From Hyaloperonospora brassicae (Eukaryota > Oomycota > Peronosporomycetes > Peronosporales > Peronosporaceae): a stretch of 64,000 nucleotides of DNA. The stretch's first letter is position 1. The number at the start of each line of letters is the position of its first letter. The stretch covers positions 186,001 through 250,000 of the forward strand of contig CANTFL010001463.1 of the NCBI GenBank assembly GCA_947650285.1, read 5' to 3'. The notes beneath the pieces are model-generated. The model searched no databases. It saw only the letters and a list, made by a program, of their open reading frames with translations, and was not told the origin of the DNA. The position numbers and the translations under genes were made by a program. Of this stretch, positions 23,672 to 34,260 are shown piece after piece.

Positions 23672-24113
23672 TGTAACGAGGCACTGTTGACTAGGTACTG
23701 CTTGGCCAGTACGGAGTTCACTTCCACTGACGACAGTGGTCGACAGTGCCCTGCTAGGTTTTTTAGGGAAAACACAGAGGAAGTAAAGGAGACTAAGTAG
23801 TCAGACTAGTCTCTGGTAAAAGTAATACTGTATTAATATAATTAAGTCCTATAACTCCTTGTATCTCGTTGTCCTGACTTAATTATACTAATATGACTAT
23901 ATGTATGATGACGTCTACTCACCACCCATTGCGCGCGTCTAGCAGCGATTGGTGGGTTGATATCATCACGATATTAACCAATGAGTAGACCATTCGGTCA
24001 TCCCAACAATATCACCATGTCTTGTGATATTGTTAAAAGAATATTCGGCGTAATATTCTATATTGTCAGATTTTTTTAAATGACAATCTCATGTAACAGG
24101 CTACCCCGTTACA
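23672..24113 (-). repeat. 5' LTR of element A with adjacent primer binding site
   Basis: 442 bp ending CCCCGTTACA at 24113. On the minus strand the bases after the inner end read CC then TGGTAGCA, the same eight-base primer site and two-base spacing seen in element B and in G1 copy 1. Confidence 0.92.
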
Positions 24114-24412
24114 GACATAAACTATTATGTAACTTAAAGTGTAAGCTAGCTTTGGCTTGTTGAGTTGGGTACGACACAAACGTGTAAATATACTATCTTG
24201 ATATTTCAACACATAAAAATGCTTCTCTATTCTAGATGTGCTTGAGTGATATAACAAACTCATCTTCAATAATCGATTGTTGTAAAAATCTTTAAAATCT
24301 TTTCAGATATCCATTTCGACAAACATTATTGTGTAGTTGGACAGAGTGATTTAAATGGTGATGGCATATAAAAAAGGAGCATCTATATAGCTAGCGACTA
24401 TCAACATTTACA

Positions 24413-25857
24413 TCATAGCTCAATGTTTGATGCAGCATTGACAGCATCAAGCACAGGATCGAAATGCGCTATATTCTCAATCTGTAGCAATGCTGGAGGT
24501 GATGCAGGAATTGCTTGTGCTTGTGCGGCTTGACATCATGTCATGCCCAAATCTATACAGCGTCCACATCGTCGAAGTGTCTTGGGATTAAACGCGTTTT
24601 ATGCATGCTCAAAGTGAGATAAATTGCGGAGGAGGGAACCTGTTGGGCTTCCCTGCGTCCTTACCAGAACAGGTCCACGTATTGCGGAATATGTAGCAGC
24701 GATAGCATGATCGTATAGCATCCTTTGCTGGTTTCTGTCAGCACTAACATACCTCTCAATAAGTCCTTTTATCACAGTGTCATAATCGATAACATCGTAT
24801 CTGACTGTCTCGGTGCCAGCCTTTCGTGTTGAAGCTTGGATTAAACACCAATGCTGGTCAAAATATTGTACTGTAAACAGCTGATACAATCTGGATATGC
24901 ATGACGACAAGGTTGTACCATTTTTTTCATCATATCCTGACGAGGTCCTGGATCAATTATTTTAAGTCATTGACGCTGCCAGTACACTTGCAGCGAAAAT
25001 CGTGCCCATTACTCTTGCAAACAGAGGTCCTAGCTACATTTCGACGATGGCGCGTTCCCTTGCGTTTTAATGGCTGACTATAGCAAGTTGGCCGTGGCAA
25101 GCCAACGCTAGAGCTGTGCTTACCGACCATAGATCAACTAAGGACAGACATATAATTAAGTCGCCAAGCTACCAATACCATTAAGCCCAAAGTAATGCTA
25201 CTTACGTGTGGATCCGTTTAGCCACTTCTTTGTAGCCGCATGTGCGCTCTCTACAAGTGACGTTTTCACATGACCGTAATGTAGACAACCATCCGAGTAG
25301 CATTACACGAATATCTTTTTGCAAACCAGCCAAGTATCATCCAGATACTTCATTACATGAGCTGGTAGATTTACCCTCGTTACAACAAGCTGACGTTCAT
25401 ACTTTGTCGTTGATTGAGCTTGTATTAAGCATTTCCACGTGAGGTGTAATTGTTTAAACTCCTGCGTGGAGTCAAAATCTCTTTGCATATCGGCGGTAAT
25501 CTTCTCGTTTGTGTGCCAACTACAAAGCGGTGTCCTCGCATAGGGAAAACAATTACCGAGTGCGTTTAATTATGTCATCTCGCGATCAACAATGTATGTT
25601 TTTGGTGTAGCGATGTAGAACATCCTGTTTACCCGCCTCAGGTTCTGCATCGCCCAGATGCAGTTGTCTTTTTTCTCGTTCCTTTTAAAATAATAGGCTA
25701 AAATGTAGCTGTTGTTGGTTGCAGTTACGCGTACAATGCAGCAGACGTAGTAGGAATCGATTGGTCTTGTAAGTGGCGTCAATTCAAAATATCGGACTTG
25801 CGCTGAAACATTCAGTAATTTCCCTTGCAGAGGGAGACTCGATAAATAGGTGCGTGA
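24413..25857 (-). pseudogene. MULE/FAR1-type transposase, catalytic and C-terminal half (split by element B)
   Basis: Read on the minus strand from 25857 the segment gives THLFIESPSAREI, IDATYKTNRF (first catalytic Asp of MULE transposases), RVTATNNSYILAYYF, YIVDREM (second Asp), a CSWHTNEKI block, YLDDTWL, then SLVESAHAATKKWLNGS (catalytic Glu) and a C-terminal RTQGSPTGS. These are the ordered landmarks of Mutator-like transposases. Stops after SPIF and DREMT and several frame changes show it is dead. The frame ends at 24413-24415. The N-terminal half lies beyond element B at 33615-34260. Element A begins 300 bp downstream. Confidence 0.88.
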
Positions 25858-26300
25858 TGTAACAAGGTAGCCCGTTACATGACATTGTCACCAAGGATGA
25901 AGTGGCAATAAAGAATATTACGCCGAATATTCTTTTAACAATATCACAAGACATGGTGATATTGTTGGGATGACCGAAGGGTCTACTCATTGGTTGATAA
26001 CGTGATGATATCAACCCACCAATCGCTGCTAGACGCGCGCAATGGGTGGTGAGTGGACGTCATCATACGTTTAGTTATATTAGTATAATTAAGTCAAGAT
26101 TAACAGAGACATAAGTCTGATAGGACTTAATTATATTAATACAGTATTACTTTTACCAGAGACTAGTCTGACTACTTAGTCTCCTTTACTTCCTCTGTGT
26201 TTTCCCTAAAAAACCTAGCAGGGCACTGTCGACCACTGTCGTCAGTGGAAGTGAACTCCGTACTGGCCAAGCAGTACCTAGTCAACAGTGCCTCGTTACA
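25858..26300 (+). repeat. 5' LTR of element B (mosaic) with primer binding site 26303-26310
   Basis: Bases 25858 to about 26120 follow the B-type sequence seen in the 3' LTR at 33174. From about 26120-26140 to the end it is the same as A's LTR instead. TGGTAGCA at 26303-26310, two bases past the LTR, is the likely tRNA primer site. Confidence 0.92.
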
Positions 26301-26350
26301 CCTGGTAGCAATTTGTAGTCCGTCCAAGGACCACAACTTCATCGCCTAAC

Positions 26351-27472
26351 GTGAATATGTTGGACGATGTCGAAGGCGACAGGTTTTACGGAGCTCGTGC
26401 AATCTACTCCCATTTGAGCGATGTCAAATGGAGTGCGATAGAACGAATGAGCTCGACCGTTGGCGAAGAAGCCATATGGGCCATGCTATCCTCAAGGGAT
26501 AGGGACCAGCAACAGGCCGTCATTAGCAAGTTCTTGTAACGAGAACATGATGAGTCGCGAGCGCAGGTGACCTTGTTACAACCACAAGATCACCAGCGGA
26601 AGGAAGCACTGAGACAACAACAGTCTCAGTCCGCAAGTTCGACGCGTGAGCGTCGTCAGGAGTCTCTCAAGTTAGAGACATCCAAGTATCGGGGAGTCGA
26701 GGAAGACTCCCTGTTAAGATGGTTCGTCGGGATCGACGGTGCCATAGAGGCCCGTCGCATCGACAACGAACAAATACAAGTCGCATTTGCTCAGTCTTAC
26801 ATGGCAGGAGAAGCCAGAGCTTGGGACCTGAATTTCTATTTTCACGAGTCTAACGTGTTCTAGTCGTTAGACGTCTTCAAGGACCTGCTCAGTGAGACGT
26901 TTGAGCCGCCCAGATCAGAGTTCAGGACTCTCTCTGAACTCCTTGAGATCAAACAGGGTAAGCGTAAGGTTCACGCTTACGCTCAGCATATGCGCTATTG
27001 TGCAAGTAGCATGGTAGCGAACCCTGTGAGTGAGTTTGTGTTGATCACAATCTTCATTCAAGGGCTGTCCGATGGTCACGTCAGGGACCACCTGTTCCGC
27101 GGAGAGCTAAAGACGCTCTCAGAGGCAATCTTCGCTGCGGAGCAAGAAGATTTTAGTGTGAGACAGGATCACACTACGCTGACCCCCTTTCGTCCGCAGA
27201 GACAATCAGCGGTCGGAGGTCCAGAGGCAATGGACCTCTGTAATATCGAGGGCGAGAAAACTCGCCCAGCGAATGACAAGCGATCGGTGATATGCCATCG
27301 CTGTCATAAACTGGGAAACTACGCATATGAATGCAGTATCCCTCGCTCAGTGCCTCGCGGTGATGAGCGCAGTAATCGTCCACCAGCAAGAAGAACTGGA
27401 GGGCGAGGGTCCGTTGCTGTTGCGAAGTTGCAACAGCGATACCAATCATCAAAAAACGGTCGGGATCAGTAA
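26351..27472 (+). pseudogene. gag, element B
   Basis: A single frame of about 370 codons interrupted only by TAA at 26537 and TAG at 26861. The capsid-like body is followed by PEAMDLCNIEG and a zinc knuckle CHRCHKLGNYAYEC at 27293-27334, whose His position is Asn (27317-27319). The protein then ends in a basic RG-rich tail. Element A has the same stops and the same Asn. Confidence 0.87.
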
Positions 27473-27578
27473 GGGCGGAGCGCCCTACTGATCCAGAAAC
27501 ATCAAGAGAATTTGCAAATCTTTTGACGAAGGTTGCTCCCGACACGCAGTCCCTGTGTGTCTCTGCACTTGGTGATGA

Positions 27579-28840
27579 GGTGTCCCTCATCACCTTATAT
27601 TGGAAGTGACAAAGGACTTTTCACTTCGCGCCCTAGCTGACTGTGGGGCGTCGAACAACTTTGTTCGTCGCCAGTCACCAGAGGCTGGAAGTATTAACTT
27701 CGTGTAGCGGGAGATCCCTCCAACGGAGATGAAGGTGCGCCTTGCGAGAGGCACATCGATCACCGTGAAGAAACGTGTAGTCGGAATCCACAACACGTGA
27801 AAAGGCGAACAGTACGATGATGATTTCATCGTACTCGACCTGGATGACAAGTTTGATATCATCCTAGGACTACCTTTGCTCAGGAGATACGAGCCAAGGG
27901 TGAGCTGGCAGCATCGATCAGTATCGATGACTGCCACTTGTTTATCAGATGACAATCTGAAGAATATCTTGGAGCGCCCAAACTCATGGGGTTGTACTGT
28001 AAGTGAGTGCGATGGCCTCACTTGCGGTACGGTCGTTAGTACGACTGTACAAGAACACAATGCAGATGATCACTACATTGTGGAGAAAGCTCTCCTGTAT
28101 CCTATGGATGTGACTTTCCAGGAGGTAATAGAGACAGTGAATGTCTTGGTTAATGATGGATCAATCGTAGGCGCTTACATGCTTGATCTGATAGTGCCTC
28201 CGATACTAACTTCGGAGATAACTCAATTGCCGACGCTAGAAACGAAACGGTTCTTGCGTGATCTGCGCAGTGGCAAAGTCAAGCAGATCTACATACTCGT
28301 CGCGGAGGACGAGTACGTCATCGATATTCGGTCGGCAACGGTGTTTACTGAGACCGAGAGGGTTCTCAGCAGTTATTCGATGGACGAAAGCGTCATCGAT
28401 GAGAAGACTCGGATTGAGAGATATGAATCTCAATCCTGGAAGTCGCTTCAGGCAAATCCTTTGTAAAAGGATTTGATCGAATTCAACGATGTGTTCCCTG
28501 AATCCGTGCCTTGCGAGTTGCCTAAGGACAAAGGCACTCGACGCGAGATCGAGCTCAAACCGGGCTCAAAATATTGTGTCATGAAGCAGTGGCCACTGCC
28601 TCGTGAACAGGTGAAAGCGATCGATAAGTTTTTTACCGATCGCTTAGCGGCAGGTCAAGTGAGGGAATCAATTTCCCCTCACAGCTTTCCGACCTTCTGT
28701 GTGCGAAAGGCCACATGAGGGTGGCGGATAGTGCACGCATTCAACAAATTGAATGCTGCACCGGTACCGGCTCAGACGCCGATACCGAGAAAGGACGTAA
28801 TCATAGATGGTATGTCAAAGAGTACCATCTTTTCGTCCAT
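27579..28840 (+). pseudogene. Protease and RT N-terminal part, element B
   Basis: One frame with stops at 27705, 27798, 28464 and 28716. Protease active site ADCGAS (27636-27653), then DIILGLPLLRRY. RT fingers follow: CVMKQWPLPREQVK, SPHSFPTFCVRK, WRIVHAFNKLNAAP and FSSIDL. A frameshift near 28840 moves the frame. Gag is in a different phase, so the active ancestor would have used frameshifting or a similar device between gag and pol. Confidence 0.86.
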
Positions 28841-29967
28841 CGATCTGAGGATGGATTTTGTCAGATCCTCATGTGTGAACGGGACATCCCGTACACGGCA
28901 GTGAGTACCCCCAGCGGTATGCTGTGGGAGTGGCTAGTGATGCCACACGGGCTGAGTAATGCCCCTACAACGTTCAACAGATGTGTTACAAATCTGTTGT
29001 GAGACCGGTGCGAGATTTCGCACCGAGTTACTTCGACGATGTGTTCGTCCATAGCCGGGCTATGGACGGAAGGACGGACGTTGAAGCTCACAAAACTCAC
29101 GTTTGTCAAGTTCTTCAACTTATGCGCAAGCATACGTTGTATGCCAACCTCAAGAAGTGTATATTCGCGGCGAGCGAAATACCACTTCTTGGTTGCATCG
29201 TCGTCAAACACGGCGTCCGCCCTGATACCGAAAAGATCAAGGCGATCACCGACTGGCCAGTGTCAGTCGATGTCAAGGGACTTCGTAAGTTCCGTGGGAT
29301 AGCGGCGTACTTGCACAAGTATTCGCGGAATTACGCCGAGATGACTGTCCATCTTTCTTGCTTGCTCAAGAAAGATGTGAAGTGGTCATGGAACGCTGAC
29401 TGTCAGCGTTTCTTTGAAAGCCTCAAGAAAATCTTGATGCAATCGCCCATCTTGAAGATTGAAAATCAGGACAGACCATTTCATGTGGTCTGTGACGCCA
29501 GCGATTTTGCTATCGGCTGTGCGTTGATGAAGTATGATACAGACGGCGTAGAGCGCGTCGTCTGCTATCAATCGCGTCAGCTGCGACCAGCTGAACTCAA
29601 TTACCCAGTGCATGACAAGGAACTACTTGCCATAAAGTATGCACTGGCTAAGTTCCGGATCTATCTCTTGAAATATAGACCGTTCATCGTCTATCCGGAC
29701 CATGCGTCACTACGCACGGCCGTAAACAGTCCACACCTCTCGCAAATGATGGCGAGGTGGCTGTCCTTCTTCGCGGAGTATAACTTCTCCGTAAAGTACA
29801 AGCCAGGACGACTTAATGTCGTCGCTGATGAGTTATCACGTCGGCCCGATTTCAAGCCGACTACACCAGTCAATAGTGAGGCCGTGGCCACTATTTCGGC
29901 GCTGTCAGTCAGCGTGCTGTCGTCGCCTTTACTCGACGACGTGCAGAAAGGCATACGCAGGAGATAA
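28840..29967 (+). pseudogene. RT catalytic core and RNase H, element B
   Basis: 28715-29002 frame: QILMCERDIPYTAVSTPSG and MPHGLSNAPTTFNR. A one-base insertion before RPVRDF then shifts to the 28981-29967 frame. That frame has YFDD (29029-29040, intact), the RT connection, and RNase H with VVCDASDFAIG and NVVADELSRRPD. The same insertion is in A. Confidence 0.88.
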
Positions 29968-31013
29968 AAATCTACCCCGTTTGATGGGTCATCTTACAAA
30001 CCCATCCCGGAAATCCTTGTCGGATTTGCCGGCTCTGTACCGTTCCTCTTTGGATCGGTACACGACTCGCAATGGCCTGCTGTACTATACAGCAGTTTCC
30101 GACGACACGCCTCGTGTCGTCGTTCCCGATCATGATGAATTGAGATTACGCATCATGTTCGAATGTCACGATGCGCCTTCAGGCGGGTATCGGGGTAAGG
30201 AAAAGACTTACCTCAAGGTAAGTCTTTCGTGACTAATAATATAATCTCCAGTATCAGTTCGTACGCAAGTACATTCGTTATTGCAAGGTCTGCCAACGGG
30301 TGAAGCCTAGAAATTCATCCCGTGCGCCACTACAACCTCTGCCGGTACTGGCAGAATGTTGGGAGTCCGTTTTCATGGACTTTGTCTTCGGGTTTCCCGA
30401 GGAAGCTCACAAATATTAAGATATTCTTGTGTTTGTCGATCGTTTCAGCAAGATGTTACATCTTGCTGCGGTCCCCGATTCGATCACGGCTCAAGGCTGT
30501 GCGCGTGTCTTCATCGACACGATATTTCGACTCCACGGATTACCCCGTAAACTTGTATCCGATCGTGATCCTCGGTTCACGGCGGAGTTTTGGTAATCCG
30601 AGTTCCGTTCACTCGGAACAAGATTAAAGATGTCAACCTCTGACCATCCTGAAACAGATGTTGAGACAGAACGGGCGAACCGTGTCCTCAAAGAAATTCT
30701 TCGTGGATACGTCCACTCGTTCTCGAGTTGGAGTGAGTTTTTGCCGACGATTGCATTTGCCATCAACAACTCCGTGTATACGTTTACGACGAATACACCG
30801 TTCTACGTGAATGGCTTACGCCACCCACGTATTCCCGTCCTCATACAGAGTGACTCTGAGTTAAGGGGGGAGGGACTCGCTCATGCAAATACCGTATTGG
30901 CTCTTGCTCATCACGTATCACCGCTCACGCCGATACGTTTGATGTCGATGTCGATAATGTCGACATCGAAGAAGTTGATCTTAGCAGTAGCAATGACGCT
31001 GCTACTACTTTAG
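29816..31013 (+). pseudogene. Integrase zinc-binding and catalytic domains, element B
   Basis: HHCC domain and DDE core as in A: MDFVFGFPEEAH, VSDRDPRFTAEFW and SDHPETDVETERANRV are all present, so the catalytic triad survives. Stops follow HKY and EFW. The 127-codon stretch 30630-31013 is the same in protein sequence as its A counterpart. Confidence 0.85.
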
Positions 31014-31213
31014 ACAATGATGACGATGCTGGGATATTCAGTATAGTCAACGATAATTCCAGCGAGGAAGTGGACAACCTCGCTGAAGAAGCGAAGAATC
31101 TACTAGCAGTGCGCACGAAGCGCACTGAAAGTTAAAAGAACGAGTCAGCAGAGAACTTCCTGCTGACTCGAGAGGCGGTAGTCCGTTTTGTTTAGGACTC
31201 CATCGCAAATGCG

Positions 31214-32063
31214 GTGGACGGCCAGAAACGGAACGCAGACAAGAATGGAAGAGCAAACGTTCTTTCATTTAAGGTTAACGACCTAGTACTACTGTCTACG
31301 GTAAAATTACCTGGACATGTAGTCACTAATGTCGGCAGTAGTAAACTACTGCCGAAATACATTGGTCCCTTTCGTGTGTTTTACCGCAAGGGCAATGCAT
31401 ACACGATCGAATTGCCACGTAAGATGCGCACACATCCTACGTTTTTCGTGGGGCGACTCAGGCCGTACTATCAGTACGAGCCTTCTTCTTCCGATGAAGA
31501 TAGCCCCCACGTTCAAAAAAATCCATCAAGTTCTTGCGTTCGCGCTCCAGACGGTCTGTCTGGTCGCGTAAATAAGAGACCTCAGAACGCAACTGAGAGA
31601 TCTCTCCGTGAGCTGTCGCCAACTCGCCAAAGAAGGAGAGGATGTCGCGCTCGGCCTGCAGCTGTGCGACCTCATACTCAGCGCGGTCCTTCGTACGGTT
31701 CGCCTCGTAATATTTGAGGTACTTCCGAAAAGAGTCAGTCAGAGCGTAACGTCTGTCCCTCTCGTGCTCTAAATTATCGCGCAATTCAACGATTGCGCGA
31801 TCCATCTCGTGAGGATAGAGATGGTAAGCAGAACGATCTGGAGGAGGTCTTTCCTCCTCCGCCACATCCTTTGGTGGACTCACACAGTGGTCAACGCTTT
31901 CTAGTGGAGCGTATCTTGAACCATCGTGACGATTCAGGATCAAGGACGAGTTACCTCGTCCAATGGCGGGGGTATCCACCCTCGTGAAACAGCTGGGAGC
32001 CCCGCTTCCAGCTAATGATGGACGTTGAAGGTCTCGTTCACCAATATGACGAGACTCATCCGA
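31214..32063 (+). pseudogene. Integrase C-terminus and chromodomain, element B
   Basis: GPY/F-like KYIGPFRVFYRKG, THPTFFVGRLRPYYQY, a long linker, then chromodomain RFLVERILNHRDD...YLVQWRGYPPS, a TGA at 31985-31987 (shared with A), and NSWEPRFQLMMDVEG. A second TGA at 31715-31717 is private to B; A has a Cys codon there. Confidence 0.85.
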
Positions 32064-33114
32064 TTGGTCCGAGAAACCCATCGGTAAATACACTCTTTTG
32101 GCGTTTGTAGACGGATTGCAAGTTTGCAATCGCGTCCCGCATCTCAGCCGAGATGTGTGCCCTGCCCCAAGGCAAACTTAGGGAATACACGTCCCTATGT
32201 GCACGTTGCGAGTTTACGACACAGCTCGCACAAGGATCACCCCAAGTGAGGCATGGAATGCTGGCCTCACTTGACAAACAGTGCAACCGGTACCTTGCAC
32301 CGGTTGGCGTTCGCTTTTCGAACTCGATGCGTACCGTTTCAAGTTTTTGGATCCATCCTTCTCGTCCAAAATTATTGATATTTTGGACGAAGGCGTTCCA
32401 CGCTGCCAAAAGCGAGTTCTTGTCACGCTTTTGGTTACCATTGTACCATCGATGCCCAAGGAAGGCATCGAGAAAAAAGTATTTTTATCGCGATAGTTAC
32501 TCGTGCTGGAGCTCAAGCCATGGAGCTCGCTCGCATCGAATCATAGTATTCGATGGTGGTGGCTTGTCTCGTGAGTCAAGCTATTGATGAGCTGTTCAGG
32601 CAAAAGCCACGGCTTCAGCTCATCACGCTTCGACGTGGTATCCATGCCGGTACTACGGGTTTCATCATGACGACGGCTCGCGCCATCGTCAACGCGCTCG
32701 TGCGGGGGCGCACGAGTTGGTCGCGGTGATGAGTAATCATACTCATCACCATATTCATCGTCATTTTCGAACAGACTGTGGAGCATGTCGCGAGATCTTT
32801 CGCTCGGCGGGATTAGTGGGCGAACTCAACGCCTCTAACGTCTTTTTCGAGTAAGACACATCTAATTCGACAGAGTAAATGACCCCTAGCTCGAGGTCAC
32901 TGTGTGCATGTGGTGCAATACCACATGCACCTGCAGCAACACTTGCTTCAGGCAGAGAACGAGCAGCAGACGAAAAATCGTATGTCGCAAAGGCTAGCAC
33001 GGTAGTAGACCTTTTCGTCTTTGAATCTCCCCGCATAGACATGTTAACTATGCGAGGCAAAGTCAGAATGAATGAATCTGACCAACAAGTACTCCCTGTC
33101 CCGTTGGCATCCAA
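31458..33114 (-). pseudogene. Antisense accessory ORF of element B, broken
   Basis: Counterpart of the element A antisense frame, in four pieces: 33114-32761, 32786-32541 (ends HHRIL-stop as in A), a middle segment (32409-32056) and the coiled-coil-like end (within 32129-31458). The first two pieces are much more diverged from A than gag-pol is, yet keep LTLPRIVNMSMRG and LKPW.LPEQLINSL, which suggests past selection on this strand. Function unknown. Confidence 0.45.
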
Positions 33115-33173
33115 CGAATGGCCAAAAAAGTTTAGATAGTCACACGGTGACTATCAGTTAAGGGAGGGGTTCA

Positions 33174-33614
33174 TGTAACGGGGTAGCCCGTTACATGACA
33201 TTGTCACCAAGGATGAAGTGGCAATAAAGAATATTACGTTGGATATTCTTTTAACAATATCACAGAGCATGATTATGTTGTTGAAGATGACAGAAGGGTC
33301 TACTCATTGGTTGATAACGTGATGATATCAACCCACCAATCGCTTCTAGACGCGCGCAATGGGTGGTGAGTGGACGTCATCATACGTTTAGTTATATTAG
33401 TATAATTAAGTCAAGATTAACAGAGACATAAGTCTGATAGGACTTAATTATATTAAATAACAGTTTTATTTTACCAGAGACTATCGTGTTCACTAGTCTT
33501 CTTTCCTTCGTCTGTGTTAAAGCAACACTTAGCAGGGCCCTGACTATCACTGTTGTCAGTGGAAGTGAACTCCGTACTGGCCAACCAGTACGTAGTCCCC
33601 GGTGCCCCGTTACA
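33174..33614 (+). repeat. 3' LTR of element B
   Basis: 441 bp, TGTAAC...GTTACA. It is preceded by AAGGGAGGGG (33160-33169), a good polypurine tract. Its second half differs at many positions from the element's own 5' LTR, for example around 33450-33545. Confidence 0.92.
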
Positions 33615-34260
33615 CGTGAGCTGCTGCTCAGCATCAAATTTCGCGCAGTGAGGCACATTGTTGTTTTTGTTATCGCTTGTTGCTAGACTTTTAACAAGTG
33701 TGTAAGCGGAGGCCTTCCTCCTAGCAATCAGCGGCGCTCATTTGCGCGAAAGTCGTATATATCGCGCGCAATAACATTCACAATATAAGATTGCCGAAGG
33801 TAGGCAACGATGCGACCAGAGCTGATGCCTTCATTCAGACTCGCAATCACCGATTGTTCTTGTTCTTCCGTCAGAGCATGTATGCGTGGATGCACCTTGT
33901 TATCTACAAAGATATCATGATTATGCCCTTCATGAGTAAATTTAATCAAGTACTGGTCTGGTTGTTCTTGACGTTGCTGTCGTGTGATCGTGGCCGAGAA
34001 GGAGCAGCCAGTGGCGCGGCTGGAACGTATGCTCTGACGAAGAGACGCTGTACCTGACTCTGTACCATTATAAGGTCATCGGCCGTTGCATGAGTATTGC
34101 AGATCTACGGCTCTAGCCTCACCTCTTTTGCGTTTACCCACCTTTTGCTGACTTTAAGTAGTTGTAACATAGCCTTTCGGAAGTGTTAGCTCGTCAAGCA
34201 CGTGGCGGGCTTCGTTCACAGATCCAAACAGCTCTTCTGTGAGCTGGTTAAGGCCTTTCA
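33615..34260 (-). pseudogene. MULE/FAR1-type transposase, N-terminal half
   Basis: On the minus strand: LNQLTEELFGSVNEARHVL, a Lys/Arg-rich segment, SSRATGCSFSATI and FTHEGHNHDI (a FAR1-type C/H zinc-binding DNA-binding domain), HPRIHALTEEQEQSV, and VIARDIYDFRANERR. The last codons before element B read AEQQL. Joining to 25857 across one CGTGA copy continues the frame as THLF. Several stops and frame changes exist inside, so it was already decaying or has decayed since. The start codon is not identified. Confidence 0.82.

Larger units (their letters stand above)
16335..24113 (-). mobile_element. Ty3/gypsy chromovirus-type element A, full length, inactive
   Basis: Two 442-bp LTRs (16335-16776 and 23672-24113) with TGTAAC...GTTACA-type ends bound a 7779-bp element whose gag-pol lies on the minus strand. 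The flanks are GATAT (16330-16334) and GACAT (24114-24118), a 5-bp target duplication with one mismatch. Order on the minus strand: LTR, TGGTAGCA primer site, gag, protease, RT, RNase H, integrase, chromodomain, LTR. An additional open frame runs on the plus strand next to the 3' LTR. Gag and pol contain several stops and frameshifts. The core is about 98-99% like element B (25858-33614), which lies inverted 1.74 kb away. Confidence 0.95.
25858..33614 (+). mobile_element. Ty3/gypsy chromovirus-type element B, full length, inactive, nested in MULE pseudogene
   Basis: LTRs at 25858-26300 and 33174-33614 flank gag, protease, RT, RNase H, integrase and chromodomain on the plus strand. The 5-bp sequence CGTGA is found immediately on both sides (25853-25857 and 33615-33619), a perfect target duplication inside the MULE transposase coding sequence. 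It is the inverted near-copy of element A, sharing most stops and frameshifts. The two LTRs are clearly unequal: the 5' half of the 5' LTR matches its own 3' LTR, while the rest matches A. Confidence 0.95.

Noticed and set aside
26537..31987. All stops in gag-pol of A/B can be explained as C-to-T changes of CAA, CAG or CGA, as in repeat-induced mutation
   Set aside because: Every stop codon is one C-to-T step from one of those codons, so the pattern carries no information without an ancestral sequence.
16861..31987. Shared TGA stops as programmed read-through or recoding
   Set aside because: TAA and TAG stops and several frameshifts are also shared, so decay plus copying is simpler.
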